A stretch of 10,942 nt of DNA from Opitutia bacterium (GCA_018646565.1 JABGUO010000503.1:1-10942); one strand, 5' to 3'; numbered from the stretch's first letter, positions 1 to 7,435 are shown. Program-made: numbers and translations. Notes: a model not told the origin generated them from the letters alone.

Positions 1-408
1 GAGGTCTTGGAGGATGGCATTCAACTTGATTTACCAATTACTGATACCATCGAGAATTATTTATTGAAATTTTTGCGGGAATTAGCCCGTGAAAATTTAA
101 TGTCACGCCTCTTTACCCTTGCGGAACAAGCAGAGTTAAATTGTGAGAATGTAAGAATTGGAAACCAAAGAAGTCGTTGGGGCTCTTGTTCGGCGAGGAG
201 TACGATCTCATTAAATTGGAGATTGATTTTGTTACCACACGAAATCGCAAATTATGTTATTTTTCATGAACTTGCTCACTTAAAATACCTAAATCATTCC
301 CCTCAGTTTTGGGAATATTTGGAGTATATATGCCCGAATTCAAGAGTGTATGATAAGGAATTACTTAAAGCGGGGAAAAACGTGATTCGGTTGGGGCACA
401 TCGATTAG
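1..408 (+). CDS. YgjP/SprT-like zinc metalloprotein (DUF45/M48-like), 5' end outside the window
   Basis: The frame is open from base 1, so the true start is probably upstream; a TTG at base 7 is the first possible start inside the window but gives only 133 residues, against roughly 230 in full YgjP-type proteins. Numbering from that TTG, the family signature is clear: RWGSC at 57-61, then a conserved Leu-Asn-Trp-Arg stretch at 69-72, and the zinc-binding HELAH at 87-91, followed by NHS at 96-98 whose histidine is the expected third ligand, and Phe-Trp at 101-102. Family members are predicted zinc-dependent hydrolases; E. coli YgjP has been described as a UTP pyrophosphatase, but I cannot tell whether that activity applies here. 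The protein has no visible membrane segment in the part seen and is probably cytoplasmic. It converges on the ankyrin gene, with 20 bases between the two stops and no hairpin terminator there. Confidence 0.88.
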   Translation, partial: EVLEDGIQLDLPITDTIENYLLKFLRELARENLMSRLFTLAEQAELNCENVRIGNQRSRWGSCSARSTISLNWRLILLPHEIANYVIFHELAHLKYLNHSPQFWEYLEYICPNSRVYDKELLKAGKNVIRLGHID

Positions 409-428
409 CAGTGAACTGCCGAACTGAT

Positions 429-2882
429 CTATCTTACTCGACCTAATTCCCAAGCTGTTTTCCCGCCCAATGATCGTAGAAAGGGGAGGGCATCCCCAGT
501 TTCTTCGGCTACATCAACTGGAGTAATACCATCTGGGCCGTAACGGGAATTAACATCCAAGTTGTAGGATAATGCTTTTTGAACAAGGCTTCTTTTTCCA
601 GAGAATGCAGCCCCATGCATCAAATTATATCCATCTTTGGCAGAAATATGAGGATTGGCATTTTGTGAGAGTAGGAATTCGACGATTTCTTCTTTGCCCG
701 AAACCATTGCCACTAACAGGGGAGTGGCACCAAAGGCATCTTTTACATTGATCGAGTAACCATTATTAAGAAGCTTTTTAACCTGCTTAATATCGCCTAA
801 ACCAGCGGCCACATGTAATGGATTTTGGTTATCAACTCCAATTTCTTCAAGTAAAGAAACAATTCCTTCATGTCCACCGGCAGCAGCCAGGTCGATGAAG
901 TTGGTACCGTGAATGTCCTTCGCATGCGGGTCGGCTGAAAGGGCAAATAAAATCTCGAGCATCTCTTTTTCTCCACGAAGTGCCGCAGTCATGCCAGGTG
1001 TTTCTCCTTCATCTGTCTTGGCATCCACTTCTGCACCATCTTCGAGGAGTAATTCAAGGACTTGAATATTTCTTCCCCAGGCGGCGCTATGCAGGGGGGT
1101 GGATTGATGCCTTCCACGTATATTCGGATTTCCACCATTGTTGAGTAGGTAATCTACAATTCGAGCATTTCCTTTGTATGCAGCATAATGAATAGGGCTG
1201 TGGCCAAAACGGTCGGTTGCATTAATTAATGAACCTTTTTGTACCGCTTGGATTACTAAGTTGAGGTCATTTTGAGCAATTGCCTGAAAAATAGATTGAT
1301 TGGTTTGGTCAATTATCGCCTGACCCGCATGATTGAAGATGACTTCCCATCCCGAACGGTTTGCATCCAATAATTTGACATGGGTGATTAACTCACCGTC
1401 GATTACTTTACTCGAGATTCGGCTAAAGTCATCGGCGATATTTAAAAGTTTTAATTGAGGATAGCTTAGTGACGAGTGTGTACGAATTGATTGATTTGCC
1501 TGAACCACATTGAGGTCGAGAGCAAAGGAATGTTGATTGAGAAATCTTTTCCGGTTTTTTGAAAGCGGTACTATTGGTTTACTTTTTTCAATTTCACGAA
1601 GGTAGTTAATACTGGTAAGCCAAAACTGATCTAACTGGTCGACGAGGTGGAGTTGATTAATGTTTAGTAGTGAGCGTATTGAATTAGATGAATTAAGTCC
1701 GGATAACAGCTGCTTAAGTGCAACTTGTTGATCGATCCCCATTCCAAAAAGTAATACCGGAGAAATTGCGGGAGATAATTCTCCCTTCGGACTGTATTTA
1801 ATTTGTTTGTTAAAGTGCCCTCCGGCGAAGATGAAATCTCCATTTGGGGTGGTGAGGAGTTCAGTCGGAGTGGAATTGAATCCAGGAAGTTTAACCTCTT
1901 TATTAATTTTTCCCTCACTCAGGATTTGTAGTAATTGATCTACTGCAAATGTGGCTGCCTGCTGGACTTGCTTGGTAGGAATGCTGAGACGAACAACGAG
2001 AGGAGAATCACCAGGAACTTGATCAAGCATTCCGATTTCTCGGATCGGTTTAGAATGATCATTGGTTACTGTTGAATACTCTTGAGTGGTGATCTTAAGG
2101 GAGTCTTTGTTTGAAATTATGTGCAAGCCAAACTGCCTGGTAAAAAAGGGATCCAATAAAGGAAGTAACTTTTTCCATTGATCATCAGGCCAGTTTTCTT
2201 GGACCACATTTGCCAATCCAGACCCATCCAGATAAAGGGAGATTTCACTTGGACGGGAGAAGTGTTTAGTAAGAGATTCAGGAAATTGATCCTCTTTGTT
2301 TTTGTTCGAAATCGATCGTGAAAGCTTATCTAGTTCAATATTGGAAGAATCCGAGTCACGAATGATCGGACCCACGCCGACGATGTAAAATACTTTACCC
2401 TTTCGTCCAAATTCGATCGGGAGTCCATTTTTTCGATATCGTATGCTTTTTCCCTTCCGTTTCTTAAAATCCATAGATTCTGCGAAATTTGCAATAAATT
2501 GATCTGCTTTTTTGGTGTCTCCAACGCTGGATACCAGTCCAAAGGAGAGGGGGTTCTTTTTAGAAGGGGTTGTACGAACAAAAAACTGAACGGGGATACC
2601 GAAGTTAAATCCATGATGTTCGCCCTCAAGTATAAGACTTTTTAATTGTGGTGTTGAAAGGCTTAATACATCGATGATTGGAGCCCATACTGGACTTTTT
2701 CTCATTTTTGATTTATTTAAAATTGCCTCTATATCAACAGAAAATACAAGAAATGAATCTTTCGGTACCTGACTGATGGAAGCGGGCAGTGCATTTAAAG
2801 GACGAGCAGAATATATAACGCTTCCTAAGAAAAAGAGGGTTACAAATATGCGTTTTAATAAAATGGAAATTGTCATAGACAT
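429..2882 (-). CDS. Exported protein with DUF4836-like N-terminal region and C-terminal ankyrin repeats
   Basis: This 817-residue protein has an N-terminal signal sequence (Lys-Arg at 10-11, hydrophobic 12-24, likely cleavage near 26-31), so it should act in the periplasm or at the outer membrane. Residues about 35-520 resemble DUF4836-type domains of secreted proteins: a VPKDS segment starting near 39 introduces a beta-strand-like stretch, and a related VPGDS segment recurs near 289, suggesting two tandem copies. Residues 528-805 form about nine ankyrin-type repeats, including typical TPLHSAA (591-623 repeat) and NPLHVAA (about 685-716) helices; the first, fifth and last repeats are the most degenerate. 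Ankyrin repeats bind proteins, but no partner or enzymatic role can be read from the sequence. A second ATG lies two codons downstream (2874-2876), so the start is uncertain by two residues; neither has a good ribosome binding site. It is divergent from ribE and appears monocistronic. The function is unknown. Confidence 0.85.
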   Translation of the reverse strand: MSMTISILLKRIFVTLFFLGSVIYSARPLNALPASISQVPKDSFLVFSVDIEAILNKSKMRKSPVWAPIIDVLSLSTPQLKSLILEGEHHGFNFGIPVQFFVRTTPSKKNPLSFGLVSSVGDTKKADQFIANFAESMDFKKRKGKSIRYRKNGLPIEFGRKGKVFYIVGVGPIIRDSDSSNIELDKLSRSISNKNKEDQFPESLTKHFSRPSEISLYLDGSGLANVVQENWPDDQWKKLLPLLDPFFTRQFGLHIISNKDSLKITTQEYSTVTNDHSKPIREIGMLDQVPGDSPLVVRLSIPTKQVQQAATFAVDQLLQILSEGKINKEVKLPGFNSTPTELLTTPNGDFIFAGGHFNKQIKYSPKGELSPAISPVLLFGMGIDQQVALKQLLSGLNSSNSIRSLLNINQLHLVDQLDQFWLTSINYLREIEKSKPIVPLSKNRKRFLNQHSFALDLNVVQANQSIRTHSSLSYPQLKLLNIADDFSRISSKVIDGELITHVKLLDANRSGWEVIFNHAGQAIIDQTNQSIFQAIAQNDLNLVIQAVQKGSLINATDRFGHSPIHYAAYKGNARIVDYLLNNGGNPNIRGRHQSTPLHSAAWGRNIQVLELLLEDGAEVDAKTDEGETPGMTAALRGEKEMLEILFALSADPHAKDIHGTNFIDLAAAGGHEGIVSLLEEIGVDNQNPLHVAAGLGDIKQVKKLLNNGYSINVKDAFGATPLLVAMVSGKEEIVEFLLSQNANPHISAKDGYNLMHGAAFSGKRSLVQKALSYNLDVNSRYGPDGITPVDVAEETGDALPFLRSLGGKTAWELGRVR

Positions 2883-2887
2883 AACTT

Positions 2888-2899
2888 CAAAGTACTTTG
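2888..2899. promoter_or_regulatory. 12-bp perfect palindrome just upstream of the ankyrin gene
   Basis: CAAAGTACTTTG is a perfect dyad five bases in front of the ankyrin gene start (2882), in the 87-base spacer shared with ribE. The position suits an operator or leader element, but a 12-bp palindrome is expected a few times by chance in a window of this size, so the functional reading is only a guess. Confidence 0.2.
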
Positions 2900-2969
2900 C
2901 GTTACGAAAGGGTCAAATTATCTTTCCATTTTTCTAATTGTTATTTTCAATGATCAAAATTTTATATTT

Positions 2970-3578
2970 ATGTTTACCGGAATAGTAGAAAATGTCGGGC
3001 GGGTAATTTCGTTCGAAGAAAAAAAAGAATCTTGGCTTCTTAAGCTTGATATTCCATTTGATGGATCGGATGGGATGGAGGCAGGTGCTAGTCTTTCTGT
3101 AAACGGTTGCTGTTTAACCTTTCGTGAAGATTCGAGCGGTTTAGGATCCTTTGATTTATTAGACGAAACTTTGGAAAGAACGAACCTCGGTAATTTGCAG
3201 GATGGCCATCTCGTAAACTTGGAACGTTCAATGCCAGCCAATGGTCGGGTGGGTGGACATTTTGTGACCGGCCATATTGATGCGTGTGGAGAGATTGAAA
3301 TTTTTGAAGAACGTGGAAAAAACTTATACCTCCAAATCAAAGTGCCTACCACTCACAAACAGTATTTAGTGGATAAGGGATGTATTGCGGTAGACGGATG
3401 TTCTCTCACTGTTTGTGATGTAACGGGAGATTCTTTCGCTGTTTGGTTGATTCCACACACTCTTGGAAAGACAAATTTAATGAGTCGTCAACCTGGAGAT
3501 CGGCTTAACCTTGAATTTGATTTACTCGCCAAGTATGTGGAGAAACTTGCTGCATCTTCAATCGAGCAATTATCTTGA
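2970..3578 (+). CDS. ribE: Riboflavin synthase, alpha subunit
   Basis: The enzyme dismutates two molecules of 6,7-dimethyl-8-ribityllumazine to riboflavin and 5-amino-6-ribitylaminouracil, the last step of riboflavin synthesis, in the cytosol. The 202-residue length is normal. The N-terminus MFTGIVE is diagnostic. The two lumazine-binding barrels are visible as an internal repeat: SLSVNGCCLT (41-50) matches CIAVDGCSLT (138-147), and ETLERTNLG (66-74) matches PHTLGKTNL (162-170). The linker motif GGHFVTGHID lies at 95-104. The ATG is fixed by the conserved N-terminus; the bases before it are almost pure A/T with no Shine-Dalgarno. It is the first gene of a probable three-gene cluster with the glycosylase and thiN. 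No lumazine synthase or other rib gene lies in the window. I see no FMN riboswitch in the 87-base leader region, which is too short for one. Confidence 0.97.
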   Translation: MFTGIVENVGRVISFEEKKESWLLKLDIPFDGSDGMEAGASLSVNGCCLTFREDSSGLGSFDLLDETLERTNLGNLQDGHLVNLERSMPANGRVGGHFVTGHIDACGEIEIFEERGKNLYLQIKVPTTHKQYLVDKGCIAVDGCSLTVCDVTGDSFAVWLIPHTLGKTNLMSRQPGDRLNLEFDLLAKYVEKLAASSIEQLS

Positions 3579-4558
3579 TGGATATTCCAGAAGCCAGTTT
3601 TGCTTTGCTTGAAGAACTTAAGCGTATGCGCGAAGAAGGAGTGCGTGAAATTTATCTTGAGGAGGAGACACTCATGCATTTGCAAAAGAAGTTGGAACCG
3701 CTGATAGCAGAACGTCCAGCTTCTCCTGTGATTAAGCCTCCGCAAAAAAAAGCAGTGGATGTACCTACTTCCCGTATCAATCCCGTTAGACAGGAATCCA
3801 CTTCGGTGGGTACCGCTGAATCCACTCCGTCTATTATCTCACAATCTCCCCCGAAAACGATTACGGTAGAGGGTGCAGGTGTGTCAGAAGATAATGACGC
3901 AAAGTTTGCAACCCCGCCAATCCTTACATTACCCGAGGGTGATAAAAGAACAAAATGGAAATGGTTAGAAAAAGAAGTCAATAATTGTTCAATTTCAAAT
4001 GCTGAGATTAATCCTGATGGTCAAATAATTTTTGGGAGGGGCGACCTTGATGCAGAATTATTTTTTTGTGGAGAATCTCCAAACGATGAGGATGAAAAGG
4101 CAGGTTCTGCGTTTGGAGGACCTGCGGGGGAATTACTGGGTAAAATTATAGAAGTGATGGGTTTTCCGGTGCCTTCTGTTTATATTTCTAATATTTTACA
4201 TTGGAAGCCTAAGCATGACCTTGCTTTTGGACATCGTCCACCCAGTCAAGCTGAACTTCAATTTGCGATGCCCTATCTAAAAGCTCAATTAGAGATTGTT
4301 CAGCCCAAAGTAATTATTTCTCTCGGTAAAATCGCAACAGATGGATTTCTTGGTTTTGACTCAAAAAGAAGATTGGGGGATGTTCGTGGAAATTGGAATG
4401 AATATGAAGGTACCCCCCTTATGGTAACCTATCACCCTTCTTACCTACTTCACAATCCAAGTAAATCGGGAAAAAGAAAAGTATGGGAGGATATGTTAAA
4501 AGTGATGGAAAAGGTGGAAGTTTCGATAAGTGAAAAACAACAGGGTTTTTTCCTTTAA
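3578..4558 (+). CDS. Family-4-like uracil-DNA glycosylase lacking the Fe-S cluster cysteines
   Basis: Predicted to excise uracil from DNA in base-excision repair. The ATG at 3578 shares its A with the TGA of ribE, so translation is probably coupled; a TTG three bases earlier is an alternative start, less likely. From this ATG the protein has 326 residues. Residues 1-45 are charged and helical, 46-125 are a Pro/Ser/Thr-rich, probably disordered linker, and about 127-312 form the glycosylase domain. The domain shows GESPNDEDE (165-173, motif A), FGGPAG (179-184), a YISNI strand (202-206), PKVIISLG (243-250) and HPSYLL (286-291, motif B), followed by KRKVWEDM (299-306). Classical family 4 enzymes carry four cysteines that bind a 4Fe-4S cluster; this protein has only Cys137 and Cys164, with Trp209 and Ala230 where two ligands would be expected. 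Motif A also has Asn169 where Gly is usual. Membership of the superfamily is firm, but activity is an inference. Confidence 0.9.
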   Translation: MDIPEASFALLEELKRMREEGVREIYLEEETLMHLQKKLEPLIAERPASPVIKPPQKKAVDVPTSRINPVRQESTSVGTAESTPSIISQSPPKTITVEGAGVSEDNDAKFATPPILTLPEGDKRTKWKWLEKEVNNCSISNAEINPDGQIIFGRGDLDAELFFCGESPNDEDEKAGSAFGGPAGELLGKIIEVMGFPVPSVYISNILHWKPKHDLAFGHRPPSQAELQFAMPYLKAQLEIVQPKVIISLGKIATDGFLGFDSKRRLGDVRGNWNEYEGTPLMVTYHPSYLLHNPSKSGKRKVWEDMLKVMEKVEVSISEKQQGFFL

Positions 4559-4581
4559 TTAATCGAAGTTCAGATTTTTTA

Positions 4582-5223
4582 ATGTCTTTTCGCAAAGCTC
4601 TATTGGTCATGGGGGGAGAACCGCCCTCAGAAGAAAGTCTACTTTGGCGCCGGGAGGAGGCAGATATTTCTATCGCGGTTGACGCCGGATGGTTATCCTT
4701 TCGTCATGCGGATATTTTCCCCGATGTGTTAATCGGGGATTTGGATAGTTGGGGAGGGGAGGAGAGTAGAGATGATATTCCAAAGGAGGTCGAATTCATC
4801 GAGGTAAATGAGCAGGATAGTACTGATTTTCAAAAAGCACTCGATTACCTGAAAAAATATCCGAATATAACGGAAATTATTATTCTTGGTGGATTAGGGA
4901 TGCGTACTGATCATTTATTCACCAACTTTCTAATCGCTTGTTCCGTAGACTCTGACCTAGTCATTATTTTTGACTCTGAAAAAGAGTGGATTCGTCGGGT
5001 AACTTCAAATACAAAATTAAAGATTATTGGACAAGAAGGGGCGACAGTTAGTCTGCTACCCATTACTTGTTGCAACTCAGTAAAAACTGCCGGGCTGAAG
5101 TGGGAAATTGAAAACCAAGTGCTCTCTGGCGTGCAATCATTTAGTCAAAGTAATCTGTGTATTTCGAATGAGGCTTGGATTTCCGTTGAGTCAGGAAGTT
5201 TATTGGTAATTTTACAAAAATAA
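4582..5223 (+). CDS. thiN: Thiamine pyrophosphokinase
   Basis: The enzyme transfers pyrophosphate from ATP to thiamine, making the cofactor thiamine diphosphate directly, in the cytosol. The 213-residue length is typical. The active-site signature is complete: VDAGW (33-37), GDLDS (52-56), the QDSTD acidic motif (78-82), GGLGMRTDH (103-111), and in the C-terminal beta domain GLKWE (171-175) followed by SQSN (188-191), which in the family contacts thiamine. It follows the glycosylase by 23 bases on the same strand and is followed by a strong hairpin terminator, so it is probably the last gene of the ribE cluster. There is no Shine-Dalgarno before the ATG; the preceding bases are a T run. No TPP riboswitch was seen, consistent with expression from the upstream promoter. 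No other thiamine gene lies nearby, so salvage of imported thiamine is possible but not shown. Confidence 0.95.
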   Translation: MSFRKALLVMGGEPPSEESLLWRREEADISIAVDAGWLSFRHADIFPDVLIGDLDSWGGEESRDDIPKEVEFIEVNEQDSTDFQKALDYLKKYPNITEIIILGGLGMRTDHLFTNFLIACSVDSDLVIIFDSEKEWIRRVTSNTKLKIIGQEGATVSLLPITCCNSVKTAGLKWEIENQVLSGVQSFSQSNLCISNEAWISVESGSLLVILQK

Positions 5224-5325
5224 TATCTCCTTTTCTTTCAAGCTTGTAGCCTTTTTCAATTGTCATCCTGTAGCATGAGAGTGAGGTTAGAAACTGTCCA
5301 CTGATCTACATTTCCGACCCTGCAC

Positions 5326-5356
5326 AAAAAAGCCCTCTGGAAAGAGGGCTTTTTTT
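5326..5356. terminator. Bidirectional intrinsic terminator between convergent thiN and the YHS-domain gene
   Basis: A perfect 8-bp stem AGCCCTCT (5331-5338) / AGAGGGCT (5343-5350) closes a GGAA tetraloop of the stable GNRA type. It is flanked by six A on the left, the last being the first base of the stem, and six T on the right after the stem. The A/T tracts give a U-tail on either strand, so it can end both the plus-strand ribE cluster and the minus-strand gene that stops at 5375. The 107 bases between the thiN stop (5223) and the hairpin contain no gene that I can recognise. Confidence 0.93.
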
Positions 5357-5374
5357 GTAAAGTTAAAGTGGAAA

Positions 5375-5824
5375 CTACTTGTATTGGGGAAGGAGATTTT
5401 GATCCATCGCTGCTTTGAAGTATTTCTCAGGATCCTTTTTCCAACGACGTTGAGCGCTAGATGACCATAAATAGATTGTTTTTCCTTTGTATTCAACTGT
5501 TTTGGAATTTGGATTGATTACACGCTCCGGGTAAATGGGACAAAACTTTTGATCGAGCAACTTTACTTTATCTACTCCCAGTTTCTTTTGTTCGTCTGAA
5601 CTGAAGAGCTTTGCTAGTACAGGTAGGGCTTTTATGTAGTATGCTTGGTTCGAGTCAAAGGCCTTGACGCAGGAACCACAGCAAAAATAAACCTTTTTTC
5701 CAAGAACTTCCGAAAATTCTTCGGTATCAATTTCATCTCCTGCCATGAGAGCACAAGTTTCTTGTTCAGCAAAGAGGCTGTTCGCGAGGAAAAGGGCAAT
5801 AAGTAGAGTTGTAATATTTTTCAT
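5375..5824 (-). CDS. Exported tandem YHS/TRASH-like domain protein, second domain degenerate
   Basis: This 149-residue protein begins with a clear signal peptide (Lys2, hydrophobic 4-18, LFA at 17-19, cleavage likely after Ala19), so it should be periplasmic. The first domain, about 22-67, has the spacing of a YHS/TRASH-like metal-binding module: Cys24, then VYFCCGSC at 45-52 (Cys48, Cys49, Cys52) and Phe56. The second domain, about 92-140, repeats the layout with Cys95-Pro96 and an EYKGKTIYLW strand (111-120), but the expected CCxxC is replaced by SSSAQ, so it has lost most ligands. The aromatic 'DPEKYF' segment (131-136) is retained. Such domains are thought to bind transition metals, for example in copper handling or metal delivery; the metal is unknown here and no metal transporter is adjacent. 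It is divergent from the DksA-like gene and ends at a bidirectional terminator. Confidence 0.8.
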   Translation of the reverse strand: MKNITTLLIALFLANSLFAEQETCALMAGDEIDTEEFSEVLGKKVYFCCGSCVKAFDSNQAYYIKALPVLAKLFSSDEQKKLGVDKVKLLDQKFCPIYPERVINPNSKTVEYKGKTIYLWSSSAQRRWKKDPEKYFKAAMDQNLLPQYK

Positions 5825-5953
5825 ATACTTAACTAATGTCCTAAAAGTGAAATTTTATCAAGACTTTCGGAAGGTTTTCCCAAAAATATTAGATTAATCA
5901 ATTTGACCTTTTGATGAAAATACTTGTGCATTAATACTGTTACCCATTTTGTA

Positions 5954-6283
5954 ATGAATTCGGAGGATATAGAAAAGTATAGTGCAAAACTGTCGAAGTT
6001 AAGTCTTGAGATTGAGGATTACCTCAAGAAGAGTGAGGATTCTGCTGCCGCGGTCGAACCCGATAATGCACTGGGTCGCTTATCTCGTATGGAAGCGATG
6101 CAAGATCAACAGATGGTGTTGGAGTTAAGAAGGCGTAAAAAGAGGCAACTGTTGGATGTGGGAAATGCAATAAAGCGGATAGAACAGGAGTGTTTTGGAT
6201 CCTGTATGTTTTGTGGTCAATCGATTTCACCGGATCGACTTGATGCCTTTCCGGAAGTTCAAACATGTGTGAATTGTGCGTAA
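5954..6283 (+). CDS. DksA/TraR-family C4 zinc-finger protein
   Basis: A 109-residue relative of DksA, whose family inserts a coiled coil into the RNA polymerase secondary channel and modulates transcription, often with ppGpp. The N-terminal part (about 3-78) is charged, helical and likely coiled coil. The bend carries PDNALGRLSRMEA (36-48), a pattern found in small DksA-like proteins and not the DxxDxA tip of E. coli DksA. The zinc finger is canonical: Cys84-x2-Cys87, 17 residues, then Cys105-x2-Cys108, and the chain stops one residue later, so the C-terminal helix of full DksA is absent. I chose the ATG at 5954; an upstream in-frame TTG at 5924 would add ten residues unlike the family's N-terminus. 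There is no Shine-Dalgarno. It stands alone between a divergent and a convergent neighbour. Whether it acts on RNA polymerase is unproven, as the acidic tip differs. Confidence 0.88.
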   Translation: MNSEDIEKYSAKLSKLSLEIEDYLKKSEDSAAAVEPDNALGRLSRMEAMQDQQMVLELRRRKKRQLLDVGNAIKRIEQECFGSCMFCGQSISPDRLDAFPEVQTCVNCA

Positions 6284-6386
6284 ATATTTAATTCTATAAA
6301 GGATTATAAACTAATTCTTTATTTTCTATTTGTTTCAATTAATTCCATTTTTTTGTGATTACAACTGACTTGGAGGGCATGGTTGA

Positions 6387-7427
6387 TTACAGGCTCTTCA
6401 TATCTATCACAAAACGGTATTTCACATCACTCTTCACTAGTCTTTTATAGGCAGCATTAATGTCGTTCATTTGAATCATTTCTACTTCTGAGACAATTTG
6501 TTTTTCTCCACAAAAGTTCAACATCTCCTGTGTTTCTTTAATTCCGCCAATTAAGGAGCCAGCTAAGGTTTTTCTACCAAAAACAAGTTGTCCTACATTA
6601 ATACTGAAAGTTTCTGGCGCACCCACTACGCACATAGTTCCATCTACCTTTAATAAATCCATGTAGGGATCAAAGGAATGATTTACGGGAATCGTATTGA
6701 GAATGAAATCAAATTGTCCCAGTTCTTTTTCCATCGCATCTGGGTCCGTTGAAATTAAAACCTCATCAGCACCCAAACTTTTTGCATCAGTTCCTTTTCC
6801 AGGCGAGGTTGTTATCATCACAGTATGGGCGCCAAGAGCATGGGAAAATTTCACCCCCATGTGGCCCAACCCTCCAAGGCCCACGATGCCTACTTTCTTG
6901 TCCGGGCCCACGTTCCAATGCTTTAATGGGGAATAAGTAGTGATACCCGCACAGAGGAGGGGTGCAGTTGCTTTTAACTCAAGGCTGTTGGGCATGGATA
7001 ATATAAAGCTTTCATCGGCGACAATACTTTTTGAATATCCCCCAAATGTAAATCCGCCTGGATCCTCAGTTGGGCTATTGTATGTCGCCGTAAATCCATT
7101 CAAGCAATATTGTTCCTCTCCACTGATACAAGATTGGCACTCTCCGCAGGATTTAACCATGCATCCAATCGCGGCAACATCGCCGACTTTAAATTGTTTC
7201 ACATCAGTTCCAACCTCTGAGACCCGTCCCACAATCTCGTGGCCAGGCACGACAGGGTATTCGCTCATGCCCCAATCATTGTTTACAAAATGAAGATCGG
7301 TGTGACATACACCACAGTAATCGATTTCAATTTGTACATCATTGGGTGCAACTAAACGACGTTGAATGGGATAGGATTCTAAAGGAGATTTTGCATTGTG
7401 AGATGCGTATGCGTCTACTGTTTTCAT
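6387..7427 (-). CDS. Zinc-dependent alcohol dehydrogenase / aldehyde reductase, YahK/cinnamyl-alcohol-dehydrogenase group
   Basis: A medium-chain dehydrogenase of 346 residues, expected to interconvert aldehydes and primary alcohols with NADP(H) in the cytosol. The catalytic zinc site is intact: Cys41 in CGVCHTD (38-44), His63-Glu64 in the PGHE motif, and Cys159 in PLLCAG. The structural zinc is held by Cys94, Cys97, Cys100 and Cys108. The Rossmann motif GLGGLGHMG spans 183-191, and TTSPGK at 206-211 at the end of the second beta strand lacks an acidic residue, which points to NADPH over NADH. These features match the broad-substrate YahK/Ahr aldehyde reductases; the natural substrate cannot be told. 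The ATG has no Shine-Dalgarno but sits eight bases downstream of a TATAAA box and 14 bases from a perfect palindrome, so local repression is possible. It is divergent from the MORN lipoprotein. Confidence 0.93.
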   Translation of the reverse strand: MKTVDAYASHNAKSPLESYPIQRRLVAPNDVQIEIDYCGVCHTDLHFVNNDWGMSEYPVVPGHEIVGRVSEVGTDVKQFKVGDVAAIGCMVKSCGECQSCISGEEQYCLNGFTATYNSPTEDPGGFTFGGYSKSIVADESFILSMPNSLELKATAPLLCAGITTYSPLKHWNVGPDKKVGIVGLGGLGHMGVKFSHALGAHTVMITTSPGKGTDAKSLGADEVLISTDPDAMEKELGQFDFILNTIPVNHSFDPYMDLLKVDGTMCVVGAPETFSINVGQLVFGRKTLAGSLIGGIKETQEMLNFCGEKQIVSEVEMIQMNDINAAYKRLVKSDVKYRFVIDMKSL

Positions 7428-7435
7428 AATCTAAA

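Noticed and set aside
2883..2969. Possible FMN riboswitch before ribE
   Set aside because: The spacer is only 87 bases and AT-rich, and I could not find the conserved FMN-aptamer elements.
2954..3352. Minus-strand open frame across ribE
   Set aside because: Antisense shadow of a gene with unmistakable riboflavin synthase motifs.
4559..4581. Possible TPP riboswitch before thiN
   Set aside because: Only 23 bases separate it from the preceding gene, and no aptamer motif is present.
6284..6386. Terminator expected between the convergent DksA-like and dehydrogenase genes
   Set aside because: Only a 4-bp TTGT/ACAA stem with no supporting GC pairs was found, so no terminator is called.
6356..6391. 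Two copies of TGATTACA 28 bases apart near the dehydrogenase stop
   Set aside because: An 8-bp repeat pair at this distance is easily chance, one copy overlaps the coding end, and there are no element boundaries around them.
6940..7293. Plus-strand open frame across the dehydrogenase
   Set aside because: Antisense shadow; the dehydrogenase zinc-ligand pattern fixes the minus strand as coding.
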